Assembly: GCF_040518285.1 (NCBI RefSeq)
Contig: NZ_CP155449.1
Coordinates: forward strand, 1,240,001-1,304,000
Origin: Knoellia sp. S7-12
GTDB taxonomy: Bacteria; Actinomycetota; Actinomycetes; Actinomycetales; Dermatophilaceae
Direction of reading: 5' to 3'
Length of the DNA stretch: 64,000 nt
This document shows positions 52,141-62,135 of this stretch, piece after piece (the first letter of the stretch is position 1; the number at the start of each line of letters is the position of its first letter). A model generated the notes under the pieces. That model was not told the DNA's origin and did no database searches. It saw only the letters and a program-made list of their open reading frames with translations. The position numbers and the translations under genes were made by a program.

Positions 52141-52932
52141 TCACAGACCGATGCGCGCAAGGACCTCGTCGTGAAGCAGGCCGTTGGTCGCCACGGCGTT
52201 GCCGCCGAACGGCCCGTCTTCACCGCGCAGTGAGGTGAAGCGGCCGCCGGCTTCTGTGACGATCGGCGCGAGGGCCACCATGTCGTGCAGGTTGAGCTCA
52301 GGCTCGGCCGCGATGTCGACGGCGCCCTCGGCCAGCAGCATGTAGGACCAGAAGTCACCGTAGGCACGCTCCCGCCAGCAGTCGCGGGCCAGCTCGAGGA
52401 AGGCCTCCTGACGACCCACGGCTTCCCAAGACGAAGCCGAACTGTAGGACAGTGACGCGTCAGCGACTTCGGCGACCTTCGAGACCGAGAGGCGCTTGGC
52501 GGACGTCAGGCTGCGGCCCGCCCAGGCGCCGCTGCCGATCGCTGCCCACCAACGGCGGTTCAGGGCAGGTGCGGCCACGAGACCGAGCACCGGCTTGCCG
52601 TCGTCGATGAGGCCGATGAGCGTGGCCCAGACCGGAACCCCGCGCACGAAGTTGTGGGTTCCGTCGATGGGGTCGATGACCCATTGACGCGGCCCGTGGC
52701 CGGTCGTCTCCATCTCCTCGCCGATGACGGCGTCGCGTGGACGGGTGCGCTTGAGCTGCGATCGGACGAGCTCCTCAGCACTCCGGTCGGCATCGCTCAC
52801 GAGGGTGAGGTCCGGCTTGGACTCGACGTGCAGATTCTCAGCGCGGAAGCGAGAGACCGTCACTCGCTCCACCGCGTCTGCGAGGACATGGGCAAGTCGG
52901 AGGTCGTCGTCGTAGGTCGGCACGTCCGTCAC
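52141..52932 (-). CDS. hisN: Inositol-monophosphatase-fold phosphatase, probably histidinol-phosphatase
   Basis: A 263-residue lithium-sensitive-type phosphatase. Metal ligands are in GEE (71-73) and DPIDGTHNF (87-95), and the third site is in NLHDMVALAPIVTEAGG. Strongest similarity is to actinobacterial HisN, which performs the penultimate step of histidine biosynthesis; inositol-1-phosphatase is the alternative. GTG 52932 has AAGGGG six bases upstream. It stands alone, convergent with the M16 operon. Confidence 0.82.
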   Translation of the reverse strand: MTDVPTYDDDLRLAHVLADAVERVTVSRFRAENLHVESKPDLTLVSDADRSAEELVRSQLKRTRPRDAVIGEEMETTGHGPRQWVIDPIDGTHNFVRGVPVWATLIGLIDDGKPVLGLVAAPALNRRWWAAIGSGAWAGRSLTSAKRLSVSKVAEVADASLSYSSASSWEAVGRQEAFLELARDCWRERAYGDFWSYMLLAEGAVDIAAEPELNLHDMVALAPIVTEAGGRFTSLRGEDGPFGGNAVATNGLLHDEVLARIGL

Positions 52933-53117
52933 CGTAGCCCCTTGCAACGGTCACAATCGGGTCTCGGGTCGGTCACGCCCCTCCCGCCCGTCGCAGTTGT
53001 GGTCTTACATGGGGACCGCATGTCCTTCCCGGGCATGTGGGCGCCACCCGACCGGGACCGGCGCTCATTTGATGTCGTTCACTTTCCCTGGGCGGCTTTA
53101 CACGTAGGAGGACGTCC

Positions 53118-54758
53118 ATGCGAGGAACCACTCGCACGGTGGCCGTTGCCGGCATCTCGGCGGCAGCCCTGCTTCTCGCAGGCTGTGGCGGCGGCAGTGA
53201 AGACAATGCTGACACTCCAACCAAGACCGGCGGCGACATCTCCGTTGAGGGCTGCAGCCCACAGAACCCGTTGATCCCGAGCAACACCTCGGAGACCTGT
53301 GGCGGAAACGTCCTGGACCTCATCACGGCCAAGCTCGTGTCGTACGCGACCAAGGACGCCAAGCCGGAGATGGACATCGCCGAGTCGATCACGACTTCGG
53401 ACAACCAAAACTTCGAGGTCAAGCTCAAGAAGGGCTACAAGTTCCACGACGGCACCGAGGTGAAGTCCAAGAACTTCGTCGACGCCTGGAACTACGCGGC
53501 CTACTTCCCCAACGGCCAGGGTGCTTCGTACTTCTTCACGCCGTTTGCGGGTTATGCGGACCTCCAGTCCGTCGACCCGGACGAAGATGGCCCCCAGAAG
53601 GCTCCCGAGCCCAAGGCCAAGACGATGTCTGGCCTCAAGGTCGTCGACGACTACACCTTCACCATCGCGACGTCCGAGAAGGTCTCAAACCTTCCGGTTC
53701 GCCTGGGCTACACCGCGTTCTCGCCGCTGCCGGACTCCTTCTTCGCGGACCCGGAGGCCTACGGCAAGAAGCCGATCGGTGCCGGTCCCTACGAGTTCGT
53801 CTCGCTCACGCCGGACGTCGACATCAAGCTGAAGAAGTTCGCGGACTACGCGGGCAAGGACGCCGCCAAGCCCGACAACATCACCTTCAAGATCTACGCT
53901 GACGACGAGACCGCCTACAAGGACCTCATCGCCGGAACGATCGACGTGATGGAGCAGGTGCCGACCAGCGCCCTTATCGGCGAGCAGTGGAAGACCGACC
54001 TCCAGGACCGTGCGGCCACCAAGGCCGTTGCAGGCATCACGCACGTCGGCTTCACCAAGTCCGACCCGCGCCTGGCCAACGTCAAGGTGCGTCAGGCCAT
54101 CTCGATGGCTGTGAACCGTGAGGAGATCACCGACAAGATCTTCAACAAGGGTCGTGTCGCGGCCACCGGTTGGGTTCCGCCGGGCATCGACGGCTACGCC
54201 GCCGGCGCCTGTGGCGAGGCCTGCACGTTTGACGCGGCCAAGGCCAAGACGACTCTTGCTGAGGGTGGCGGTTTCACCGGCACGCTCGAGTTCGCCTACA
54301 ACAACGATGGTGGTCACAAGGAGTGGGTCGAGGCGACCTGCAACCAGATCAAGACCAACACCGGCATCAACTGCGTGCCCCGTCCGTTCGTCGACTTCTC
54401 GACGATGCTGAAGGAGCTCGAGTCGCGCAAGTTCAACGGAATGTTCCGTCTGGGCTGGCAGATGGACTACCCGTCCATCGAGAACTTCCTGGCCCCGCTC
54501 TATGGCACGGACGCCGACAGCAACTACCAGGACTACAGCAGCCCTGCGTTCGACAAGCTGCTCGGCGACGCTGCGGCTGACGGCGACCCCGCCTCCAGCA
54601 ACAGCAAGTACCAGGAGGCCGAGAAGCTCCTCGGAACCGACCTCCCGACCATGCCGATGTGGTACACCGCTCGTCAGACCGGTTGGTCCGACAAGGTGAA
54701 CACCGTCGAGGTGGACGCGTTCGGTGTTCCGGACTACGGAAACGTGACGCTGAAGTAA
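53118..54758 (+). CDS. Peptide/oligopeptide ABC transporter substrate-binding lipoprotein
   Basis: A 546-residue family-5 binding protein. The signal peptide ends in the lipobox LLAG-C23, so the mature protein is a lipoprotein on the outer face of the membrane. The fold shows the typical MAVNREEITDKIFNKG region and a C-terminal lobe (WTDYPSIENFL-like segment). Ligand is probably a peptide. TAGGAGG precedes ATG 53118. First gene of the transporter unit; a hairpin after it may raise its level over the permeases. Confidence 0.9.
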   Translation: MRGTTRTVAVAGISAAALLLAGCGGGSEDNADTPTKTGGDISVEGCSPQNPLIPSNTSETCGGNVLDLITAKLVSYATKDAKPEMDIAESITTSDNQNFEVKLKKGYKFHDGTEVKSKNFVDAWNYAAYFPNGQGASYFFTPFAGYADLQSVDPDEDGPQKAPEPKAKTMSGLKVVDDYTFTIATSEKVSNLPVRLGYTAFSPLPDSFFADPEAYGKKPIGAGPYEFVSLTPDVDIKLKKFADYAGKDAAKPDNITFKIYADDETAYKDLIAGTIDVMEQVPTSALIGEQWKTDLQDRAATKAVAGITHVGFTKSDPRLANVKVRQAISMAVNREEITDKIFNKGRVAATGWVPPGIDGYAAGACGEACTFDAAKAKTTLAEGGGFTGTLEFAYNNDGGHKEWVEATCNQIKTNTGINCVPRPFVDFSTMLKELESRKFNGMFRLGWQMDYPSIENFLAPLYGTDADSNYQDYSSPAFDKLLGDAAADGDPASSNSKYQEAEKLLGTDLPTMPMWYTARQTGWSDKVNTVEVDAFGVPDYGNVTLK

Positions 54759-54770
54759 GCGCTCCGTGCA

Positions 54771-54807
54771 CGATGGGGTGGGTGGCTCGTCCACACCCAC
54801 CCCATCG
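54771..54807 (+). terminator. Intra-operon hairpin after the binding-protein gene
   Basis: CGATGGGGTGGGTG (54771-54784) pairs perfectly with 54794-54807 over 14 bp. Such partial terminators let the binding protein be made in excess over the membrane genes. Confidence 0.6.
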
Positions 54808-54931
54808 TGATGTCCGTTACTGCTCCACCGCCCGGAGAGGTATGGTCGAGCGGCCCCGGTGGTGGTCACACGACCGCGTGGGCTCGCTGACCTCGATCAG
54901 GTGGCGACTCACATAGTGAAGGAGGTGGCGT

Positions 54932-55861
54932 GTGGGCAAATACATTGTTCGCCGTCTGCTTTTGATGATTCCGGTGCTTTTGGGCACCACGTTCTTGATC
55001 TACGTTATGGTTTTCGCGCTTCCGGGTGACCCCACGGACAACAAGTGCGGAGAGCGCCCCTGCTCCCCGGCATACATCGCGGCCTTCCGTGACAAGTACA
55101 ACCTCGACGACCCCCTGCCGATCCAGTACTTCAAGTACATGGGCAACCTGTTGCAGGGTGACTTCGGCACCACCCAGCGTGATGTCCCCGTCATCGACGA
55201 CATCATCGCGCGCTACCCCACCACCTTGAAGCTGGCGCTCATGGCTCTGGTCATCCAGGTCGTCATCGGCATCCTCGCCGGTGTGCTCTCGGGTGTGCGC
55301 AAGGGCAAGTTCATCGACCAGGTCGTCCTCGTGAGCACCCTGTTCGTCATCTCCGTGCCGATCTTCGTCATCGGCAGTACCTCGCAGCTGGTTCTCGGCC
55401 TCCAGCTCGGCCTCTTCCCGATCTCGGTGCCAACGAGGGATGCCTCGCTCTTCGACTTCGTCCTGCCCGCCTTCGTGCTCGCGTCAGCCTCGGTCGCCTA
55501 CATCGCGCGACTGACGAGAACGAACCTCGTCGACAACCTGCGTGCCGACTACGTGCGCACGGCCAAGGCGAAGGGTCTGACGCGCGGACGGACTGTGGGT
55601 ATCCACACGCTGCGCAACTCGATGATCCCGGTCATCACCTTCATCGGCTATGACCTCGGTGCGTTGCTCGGCGGATCAATCGTGACCGAGAGGATCTTCA
55701 ACATCAACGGCGTCGGCGGCTACCTCTTCCGTGCGATCCCTGCCCAGGACGGCGTGGCGATCGTGGGAACTGTGACGATCGCGGTGCTCATCTATCTCCT
55801 CGTCAACCTGCTCGTCGATCTTCTCTACGGCGTGCTCGACCCCAGGATCAGCCATGAGTGA
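54932..55861 (+). CDS. Peptide ABC transporter permease (DppB/OppB-type)
   Basis: A 309-residue permease with six membrane helices starting with MGKYIVRRLLLMIPVLLGTT. The EAA-like coupling loop is RADYVRTAKAKGLTRGRTVG (about 208-227). AAGGAGGT precedes GTG 54932. Its end overlaps the next permease gene by 8 bp. Confidence 0.93.
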   Translation: MGKYIVRRLLLMIPVLLGTTFLIYVMVFALPGDPTDNKCGERPCSPAYIAAFRDKYNLDDPLPIQYFKYMGNLLQGDFGTTQRDVPVIDDIIARYPTTLKLALMALVIQVVIGILAGVLSGVRKGKFIDQVVLVSTLFVISVPIFVIGSTSQLVLGLQLGLFPISVPTRDASLFDFVLPAFVLASASVAYIARLTRTNLVDNLRADYVRTAKAKGLTRGRTVGIHTLRNSMIPVITFIGYDLGALLGGSIVTERIFNINGVGGYLFRAIPAQDGVAIVGTVTIAVLIYLLVNLLVDLLYGVLDPRISHE

Positions 55862-56774
55862 CCAGATCACCACGTCCCCGATGACTGTCGAGGCCGGTGA
55901 GGTCGAGGCGGGCGGCTCCCTGGCAAGCGACGCATGGAAGGCCCTGCGCCGCAACCCCGTCTTCTGGATCTCCGCAGCGCTCATCACCCTCTTCGTCGTG
56001 ATGTCGATCTTCCCGGGTTTGTTCACCAACAAGGATCCGGCAGCGGGCAACCTCGCGAACTCGCTCGAGCCGCCGGGCAACGGCGCGATCTTCGGATATG
56101 ACCGTCAGGGCTACGACATCTATGCTCGCACCGTCTATGGCGCGAGATCCTCGATCCTCGTGGGCTTCCTCGCGACCCTGTCGACGATGCTCGTCGGTGT
56201 GGCCGTAGGTGTGGTCTCCGGATACTTCGGTGGGTGGGTCGACATGTTCCTCTCGAGGATCACCGACATCTTCTTCGCCATCCCGTTGCTGCTGGGTGCG
56301 CTGCTCTTCCTGGCGACCTTCCCCAACGACTCGACGACGCCGTACCTCCTCATCGTGCTCAAGGTGGTTGGCGCGCTCGCCGTGCTGGGTTGGCCGTCCA
56401 ACGCACGACTGATGCGCTCGAGCGTGCTCCAGGTCAAGCCGCAGGAGTATGTCCAGGCGGCCCGTGCGCTGGGGGCCACCCCGTGGCGCATCATCCGGTC
56501 GCACATCATGCCCAACGCCTTCGCGCCAGTGCTCGTGGTCTCGTCGATCAACCTCGGCGTCTACATCTCGGTCGAGGCGACGCTGTCGTTCCTCGGCATC
56601 GGGCTCACGCCGCCGGCGATCTCGTGGGGCGTCTCGATCAGTGAGGCGCTGACCGCGATGCGCGCGGCGCCACACGCCCTGTTCTTCCCCAGCCTGTTCC
56701 TGAGCCTGGCGGTCCTGGCGTTCATCCTGCTCGGCGATGCCGTGCGCGATGCCTTCGATCCCAAGTCACGATGA
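55854..56774 (+). CDS. Peptide ABC transporter permease (DppC/OppC-type)
   Basis: A 306-residue permease with an N-terminal helix (NPVFWISAALITLFVVMSI) and a five-helix core; the coupling loop is YVQAARALGATPWRIIRSHI (about 200-219). DppC-type N-terminal domain is present. It overlaps both neighbours by a few bases. Confidence 0.93.
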   Translation: MSDQITTSPMTVEAGEVEAGGSLASDAWKALRRNPVFWISAALITLFVVMSIFPGLFTNKDPAAGNLANSLEPPGNGAIFGYDRQGYDIYARTVYGARSSILVGFLATLSTMLVGVAVGVVSGYFGGWVDMFLSRITDIFFAIPLLLGALLFLATFPNDSTTPYLLIVLKVVGALAVLGWPSNARLMRSSVLQVKPQEYVQAARALGATPWRIIRSHIMPNAFAPVLVVSSINLGVYISVEATLSFLGIGLTPPAISWGVSISEALTAMRAAPHALFFPSLFLSLAVLAFILLGDAVRDAFDPKSR

Positions 56775-56782
56775 GGAGCGAC

Positions 56783-57814
56783 ATGACCGCAGTTGTTCCA
56801 GCGCACAAGACCGACTCTGCATACAAGGCCGCGCCGGATGGCACGTTACTCGAGGTGGACGAGCTCTTCGTCGAGTTCCACACCCCCGGTGGCGCCGCCA
56901 AGGCGATCAACGGCGTCTCCTTCAACCTCCACCAGGGCGAGACCCTCGCCATCCTCGGTGAGTCCGGCTCCGGCAAGTCCGTCACGGCTCAGGCGATCAT
57001 GGGCATTCTCGACATGCCGCCGGCCGTCATCCCCTCAGGGGCGATCCGCTACTGCGGCCAGGACCTGTTGACGATGCCGGAGGAACAGCGTCGCCTGATC
57101 CGCGGTCCGGAGATCTCGATGATCTTCCAGGACGCACTGAGCGCCCTCAACCCGGTATTCCCGGTGGGCTGGCAGATCGGTGAGATGTTCCGCAAGCACC
57201 GTGGCATGAACAAGTCCGACGCCTACGCACAGGCCGTCCGCCTCATGGAGCGCGTGGCGATCCCGGCGGCCAAGGAGCGGGTCAAGCAGTATCCGCACCA
57301 GTTCTCGGGCGGCATGCGCCAGCGCATCATGATCGCGATGGCCATCTCGCTCGACCCGGCGGTCCTCATCGCCGACGAGCCGACCACGGCGCTGGACGTC
57401 ACCGTTCAGGCGCAGATCATGGCGCTGCTCGCAGAGCTCCAGGAGGAGCGCCAGATGGGGCTCATCCTGATCACTCACGACCTCGGTGTCGTTGCTGACG
57501 TGGCCGACCGTGCGGCGGTCATGTATGCCGGTCGGATCGTCGCCCAGGCGGAGATCGAAGACCTCTACGCGCACCCGGCGCACCCCTACACCCGCGGGTT
57601 GCTCGAGTCGATCCCGCGACTGGACCAGAAGGGTCAGACCTTGGCGGCCATCGGTGGGCTCCCACCCAACCTCATGCGCATCCCCCCGGGATGTGCCTTC
57701 AACCCGCGCTGTCGGATGGCCCAGGACATCTGCCGCACGGACGAGCCCGCACTGCGCACCGTGGGTCAGCAACAGTCCGCCTGCCACTTCGCCGAGGAGG
57801 TCCTCAATGGCTGA
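56783..57814 (+). CDS. Peptide ABC transporter ATP-binding protein (DppD/OppD-type)
   Basis: A 343-residue ATPase. Walker A GESGSGKS, signature FSGGMRQR, Walker B VLIADEPTTALD and the H-loop ITHD are in order. The C-terminal oligopeptide domain has the cysteine pattern GCAFNPRCRMAQDIC that can bind an iron-sulfur cluster. ATG 56783 has AGGAG just upstream; ATG 56771, overlapping the previous stop as ATGA, is the alternative. Confidence 0.92.
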   Translation: MTAVVPAHKTDSAYKAAPDGTLLEVDELFVEFHTPGGAAKAINGVSFNLHQGETLAILGESGSGKSVTAQAIMGILDMPPAVIPSGAIRYCGQDLLTMPEEQRRLIRGPEISMIFQDALSALNPVFPVGWQIGEMFRKHRGMNKSDAYAQAVRLMERVAIPAAKERVKQYPHQFSGGMRQRIMIAMAISLDPAVLIADEPTTALDVTVQAQIMALLAELQEERQMGLILITHDLGVVADVADRAAVMYAGRIVAQAEIEDLYAHPAHPYTRGLLESIPRLDQKGQTLAAIGGLPPNLMRIPPGCAFNPRCRMAQDICRTDEPALRTVGQQQSACHFAEEVLNG

Positions 57815-59039
57815 CGACATCATTCTCAAGGCCGACAACCTCGTCAAGCACTACCCCATCCGGGACGGCATCCTGCGGTCGACGGGCAAGCAGAACGTCA
57901 GGGCCGTCGACGGAGTCTCGTTCGAGCTGCGCCGTGGCGAGACCCTCGGAATCGTCGGTGAGTCCGGCTGTGGCAAGTCGACTCTGGGTCGCATGCTCAT
58001 GCGGCTCGAGGAGCCCACGGCGGGCACGTTGAACTTCGACGGTCACGACATGTACAGCTTGAACAACAAGGAGATGCGCGCGGTCCGCCGCGACATTCAG
58101 ATCGTCTTCCAGGACCCCTACACCTCCCTCAACCCGCGCAAGACGGTCGGCGACATCATCGGCGAGCCGTTCGACATCCACCAGGACGTCGTTCCCAAGG
58201 CGGGCCGCAAGAGGGCGGTCCAGGAGCTGCTCGAGCTCGTCGGACTCAACCCGGAGCACATCAGCCGCTACCCGCACCAGTTCTCCGGCGGTCAGCGTCA
58301 GCGCATCGGCATCGCCCGGGGCATCGCCCTTCGCCCGAAGGTGCTCATCTGTGACGAGCCGGTGTCTGCTCTCGATGTCTCGGTGCAGGCCCAGGTCATC
58401 AACCTCATGGAGAAGTTGCAGAACGAACTTGGGCTGTCCTACATCTTCATCGCCCACGACCTCTCCGTCGTGCGTCACATCTCCGACCGGGTCGGCGTCA
58501 TGTATCTCGGCCGCATGGTCGAGCTCGGCACCGAGGAAGAGATCTATCAGCGGCCGACCCATCCCTACACGCAGGCCCTCCTGTCTGCGGTGCCCGTCCC
58601 CGATCCGACGATGCGTGGCAAGCGCGAGCAGATCGTCCTCACGGGTGATGTCCCGTCGCCGGCGAACCCACCGTCGGGCTGCCGCTTCCACACGCGGTGC
58701 TTCAAGGCACAGGACCGCTGCAAGGTCGACGATCCGGAGCTGATGGACCGCCCCGATGGTGTCGCCGCGCACAGGTCGGCGTGTCTGTTCGCGGAGCCGC
58801 GGGTCATCGTCGAAACAATTGACGTGACAGGGCTCCGGCCGGACTCTCGCTTTGCGAGCACGGATGTGGTGGACCATGCCTCCTTCGGGGCTGACGACAG
58901 CCTTGCACCGGCGGACGCGGCGACCATGGCCGAACGGTCGGACTCTCTCGGCGAGGGCGAGGGCCCTCTCGACCGGCCCCATGACATCTACCGGACCAGC
59001 GACGACGAACCGCGCGAAAAGCGCGATCCGAAGGTCTGA
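57807..59039 (+). CDS. Peptide ABC transporter ATP-binding protein (DppF/OppF-type)
   Basis: A 410-residue ATPase, about 75 longer than usual. Walker A GESGCGKS (about 52-59), [20 protein letters not shown] and IAHD are complete, with the C-terminal [15 protein letters not shown] cysteines. After residue 335 follows an acidic, disordered tail not typical of OppF. GGAGG precedes ATG 57807, which overlaps the dppD-type stop by 8 bp. Last gene of the transporter unit. Confidence 0.92.
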   Translation: MADDIILKADNLVKHYPIRDGILRSTGKQNVRAVDGVSFELRRGETLGIVGESGCGKSTLGRMLMRLEEPTAGTLNFDGHDMYSLNNKEMRAVRRDIQIVFQDPYTSLNPRKTVGDIIGEPFDIHQDVVPKAGRKRAVQELLELVGLNPEHISRYPHQFSGGQRQRIGIARGIALRPKVLICDEPVSALDVSVQAQVINLMEKLQNELGLSYIFIAHDLSVVRHISDRVGVMYLGRMVELGTEEEIYQRPTHPYTQALLSAVPVPDPTMRGKREQIVLTGDVPSPANPPSGCRFHTRCFKAQDRCKVDDPELMDRPDGVAAHRSACLFAEPRVIVETIDVTGLRPDSRFASTDVVDHASFGADDSLAPADAATMAERSDSLGEGEGPLDRPHDIYRTSDDEPREKRDPKV

Positions 59040-59059
59040 CCCGCTCACCCAAGCACGTT

Positions 59060-59092
59060 GTATGCCGTCCGCTCACCGAGCGGACGGCATAC
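59060..59092. terminator. Bidirectional terminator of paired GTATGCC words
   Basis: GTATGCCGTCCGCTC (59060-59074) pairs perfectly with 59078-59092 over 15 bp with a 3-nt loop, between the convergent transporter and rsgA genes. Confidence 0.75.
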
Positions 59093-59141
59093 CTGCGTCT
59101 GGCTCGGCTCGGCAGGGACAGCGGCGCGCGGGTCGAGGTTG

Positions 59142-60173
59142 TCAGTCGCCGGTCTGGGGGTGGCGGGTTCGCAGCAGCCGACGCAGCGACTCAAGGCGCG
59201 AGACGCCGGACGGCCCGGCGTGGCCGTCGGCAACCCACGCGTCGAGGGCGCATTCCTCCTCGTCGTGTGAGCAGCCCCGGGGACAGCCGTCGGTGCCGGC
59301 CTCGAGCTCGGGGAAGTGGGTGACAATGCGCTCAGGGTCGACGTGGGCCAGACCGAAGGAACGGATACCGGGGGTGTCGATGACCCAGCCGTCGCCGTCG
59401 GGCAGGCGCAGCGCCACCGCTGACGTCGACGTGTGCCGCCCGCGTCCGGTCACGTCGTTGACCATGCCGACTGCGCGGTAGGCGTTGGGGACGAGAGCGT
59501 TGACGAGGGTGGACTTGCCCACCCCCGAGTGCCCCACGAGCACGCTGACGTGTCCACGCAAGGCGTCCCGAACGGTTTCGAGCCCGTCAGTTCCATCGCT
59601 CTCGGTGGTTGCCGTGATGACGGCAGGAACCTCGAGAGGTGCGTAGTTCTCCAGGAAGGGAGCAGGGTCGGCGAGGTCGGCCTTCGTGAGCGCGAGCAGG
59701 GGCGACATCCCTGCGTCGTATGCCGCGACGAGGCACCGGTCGATGAGTCTGGGCCTGGGCTCGGGGTTGGCCAAGGCGCAGACGACGACGAGCTGGTCGG
59801 CGTTGGACACGATGACGCGCTCGACGGGGTCGGTGTCGTCAGCCGTGCGTCGCAGGAGGGTTCGCCGTTTCCCCACGCGCACGACGCGGGCCAGGGCGTC
59901 GGGGCTGCCCGACACGTCACCGACGAGGAAGACGTCGTCTCCGACGACGATGCCCTTGCGTCCGAGCTCACGCGCCCGCATGGCTGTCACCGTACGCTCG
60001 TTGTCGGATCCGGGCTCCATGAGAACCTGGTATCGGCCGCGGTCGACACCGATCGCCATGCCGGGGACGGCGTCGAGGTGGGCCGGGCGGTCCTTCGATC
60101 GAGGGCGACTTCCACGCTTGTTGGGCCGGACCTTGGCGTCCGATTCGTCGTAGTCGCTCGTGGATCGCGCCAT
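59142..60173 (-). CDS. rsgA: Ribosome small-subunit-dependent GTPase A
   Basis: A 343-residue circularly permuted GTPase that checks 30S maturation. OB fold first, then G4 TKAD (163-166), G1 GHSGVGKST (214-222), G3 DTPG (about 266) and the C-terminal zinc knuckle CPRGCSHDEEEC. Its ATG overlaps the aroA stop by one base (TGATG), so the two are coupled, as in mycobacteria. Confidence 0.95.
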   Translation of the reverse strand: MARSTSDYDESDAKVRPNKRGSRPRSKDRPAHLDAVPGMAIGVDRGRYQVLMEPGSDNERTVTAMRARELGRKGIVVGDDVFLVGDVSGSPDALARVVRVGKRRTLLRRTADDTDPVERVIVSNADQLVVVCALANPEPRPRLIDRCLVAAYDAGMSPLLALTKADLADPAPFLENYAPLEVPAVITATTESDGTDGLETVRDALRGHVSVLVGHSGVGKSTLVNALVPNAYRAVGMVNDVTGRGRHTSTSAVALRLPDGDGWVIDTPGIRSFGLAHVDPERIVTHFPELEAGTDGCPRGCSHDEEECALDAWVADGHAGPSGVSRLESLRRLLRTRHPQTGD

Positions 60174-61471
60174 CAGGCAATGCGTCCTTGGGCCGCGGCC
60201 CGCCCGAGCATGCCTGCCCAGAGATCGGTGAACGTGGGCAGCGTCTTGGCCACGGTGCCGACGTCTTCGACGACGACACCGGGCACTGCCAGACCGATGA
60301 CGGCACCTGCCATCACCATGCGGTGGTCGGCATAGGTGTGGAAGGTCGTGGGGGAGAGGGGGCGTGGCCGGATGTGCAGGCCATCCTCGGTCTCGGTGAC
60401 CAGCGCGCCGAGCGCGCCGAGCTCGCGGGCGAGCGCGGCGAGGCGGTCGGTCTCGTGGCCACGGATGTGTGCGACCCCGCGGATGAGGGTGGGTCCTTCG
60501 GCGAGTGCGGCCAGGGCTGCGACGACCGGAGTGAGTTCGCTGGCATCGTGCAGGTCGACGTCGACACCGCTGAAGCCGTCGACCGCACTCACCGTGAGCC
60601 CGTCGCGCGCCAGGCTCACGTCGGCGCCCATCTCGTCGAGGATGTCGCGGATCTCGTCACCGGCCTGCGTCGTGTGCTGCGGCCAGCTGGCGATGCGCAC
60701 CCGACCACCCGTGACGAGGGCGGCGGCGAGGAAGGGCGCGGCATTGGAGAGATCGGGTTCGATCTGGACGTCGAGGGAGTTGAGCTGGCCCGGTTCGACC
60801 CGCCAGGTGTTGGCTTCGGTGTCGTCGACGTCGGCTCCAGCGTCGCGCAGCGCCTCGACCGTCATGTCGATGTGCGGCTGGCTGGGCACAGGCTTGCCCT
60901 CGTGGTGGATCGTCACGCCCGCGTCGTAGTGCGGAGCGGACAGCAGGAGTGCAGAGATGAACTGCGACGACGCCGAGGCATCGAGGGTCACGGCTCCACC
61001 GCGGACCGACCCCGTGCCGCGGACGATGAACGGCAGCGCGCCGCGCCCGTCGTCGTCGATGTCGACGCCGAGCGTTCGCAGGGCCGACAGTGCCGGGCCC
61101 ATGGGGCGGGTTCGGGCATGCGGGTCCCCGTCGAAGCGGACGGGGCCCTGCGCGAGGGCAGCAAGGGGAGGTACGAACCGCATGACGGTGCCCGCGAGGC
61201 CGCAGTCGACGGCCGCCTCGCCCATGGCGTCACTCGGTGTCACGAGCCAGTCCTCGCCGTCGACGTCGTCGACCTCGACCCCGAGGCTGCGCAGAGCGTC
61301 AGCCATGAGCAGGGTGTCCCGGGAGCGGAGCGGAGACCTCAACCGTGAGACCCCGCCCGCGCGCGCGGCCAGAACGAGGAAGCGGTTGGTCAGCGACTTG
61401 CTTCCGGGGAGGTCGATGGTGGCGTCGACCGGTCCGTCAGCGGCCGGGCTGGTCCAGTCAGGTGAGGGCAT
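60173..61471 (-). CDS. aroA: 3-phosphoshikimate 1-carboxyvinyltransferase (EPSP synthase)
   Basis: A 432-residue shikimate-pathway enzyme. PEP/S3P binding motifs: GSKSLTNR (23-30), [20 protein letters not shown], the Lys/Arg loop around [10 protein letters not shown] and the C-terminal YADHRMVMA. The order is that of class I enzymes. It follows the DoxX-like gene with a 14-bp overlap and precedes rsgA. Confidence 0.95.
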   Translation of the reverse strand: MPSPDWTSPAADGPVDATIDLPGSKSLTNRFLVLAARAGGVSRLRSPLRSRDTLLMADALRSLGVEVDDVDGEDWLVTPSDAMGEAAVDCGLAGTVMRFVPPLAALAQGPVRFDGDPHARTRPMGPALSALRTLGVDIDDDGRGALPFIVRGTGSVRGGAVTLDASASSQFISALLLSAPHYDAGVTIHHEGKPVPSQPHIDMTVEALRDAGADVDDTEANTWRVEPGQLNSLDVQIEPDLSNAAPFLAAALVTGGRVRIASWPQHTTQAGDEIRDILDEMGADVSLARDGLTVSAVDGFSGVDVDLHDASELTPVVAALAALAEGPTLIRGVAHIRGHETDRLAALARELGALGALVTETEDGLHIRPRPLSPTTFHTYADHRMVMAGAVIGLAVPGVVVEDVGTVAKTLPTFTDLWAGMLGRAAAQGRIA

Positions 61472-61997
61472 TCTTGGCCTGGGCCGCCTTCAGTCGTGCC
61501 TCGCGTCGAGCGGCTTTGGCAGCGTGCCGGGCCTCGCGCTTCGTCGTGCGAGCGGTGCGTTGCGCGCTCTCACCAGCGAGGTGGGCGCGATAGGACAGGC
61601 TGGGCTTGCCGTCGGTGTCGACCGCGGCGAGGAGCAGACCGCCGAGGAGGCCGAGGTTCTTGAGGAACTGGATCTTCTGCTGGGCCCGCGTCTGTGGGTC
61701 AGACTCCTCCCAGAACGGGTGTGCCGCCAGGGTCGTCGGCAACAGAGTGGCGGCGAGGACCGTGGACGCCAGGCGCGGGACGTGTCCCGTGGCGAGGAGC
61801 GCGCCACCGCCCACCATGGCCACACCGTTGGCGCGCACGAGAAGCTCGGGGTCGTCGGGCAGGCCGAGCCTCTTCGCCTGGTCGAGCACGGGGCCGGCGG
61901 CCTTGGCCTTGGCGCCCGGGTGCTTGAGCTGGTCGAGACCTCCCACGACGAACATGGCGGCGAGCATGGGACGGGCAACACGACGCACCAGAGACAT
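61458..61997 (-). CDS. DoxX-family membrane protein
   Basis: A 179-residue protein with four hydrophobic helices; [20 protein letters not shown] is the DoxX N-terminal signature. The C-terminal 45 residues are highly basic (Lys/Arg/Ala), possibly binding nucleic acid or lipid heads. AGGAGGA precedes ATG 61997. In some actinobacteria DoxX works with superoxide dismutase and sulfurtransferase; no such gene is near. Confidence 0.85.
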   Translation of the reverse strand: MSLVRRVARPMLAAMFVVGGLDQLKHPGAKAKAAGPVLDQAKRLGLPDDPELLVRANGVAMVGGGALLATGHVPRLASTVLAATLLPTTLAAHPFWEESDPQTRAQQKIQFLKNLGLLGGLLLAAVDTDGKPSLSYRAHLAGESAQRTARTTKREARHAAKAARREARLKAAQAKNALT

Positions 61998-62122
61998 GCG
62001 TCCTCCTCAGGGTCGGAACGGATCGTGGACCTTCACCTACCGTAGTTGGTGAGGCCTGATCCGTGTCTGCGAGGGTCAGAGAGGGTGCCGATGCTGTCTG
62101 TGCCGTTGTCATTGCCAGTGCG

Positions 62123-62128
62123 TAGATT
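62123..62128 (+). promoter_or_regulatory. Leaderless -10 (TAGATT) for the SRAP gene
   Basis: TAGATT ends 7 nt before ATG 62136. Confidence 0.6.
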
Positions 62129-62135
62129 TGGTCAC

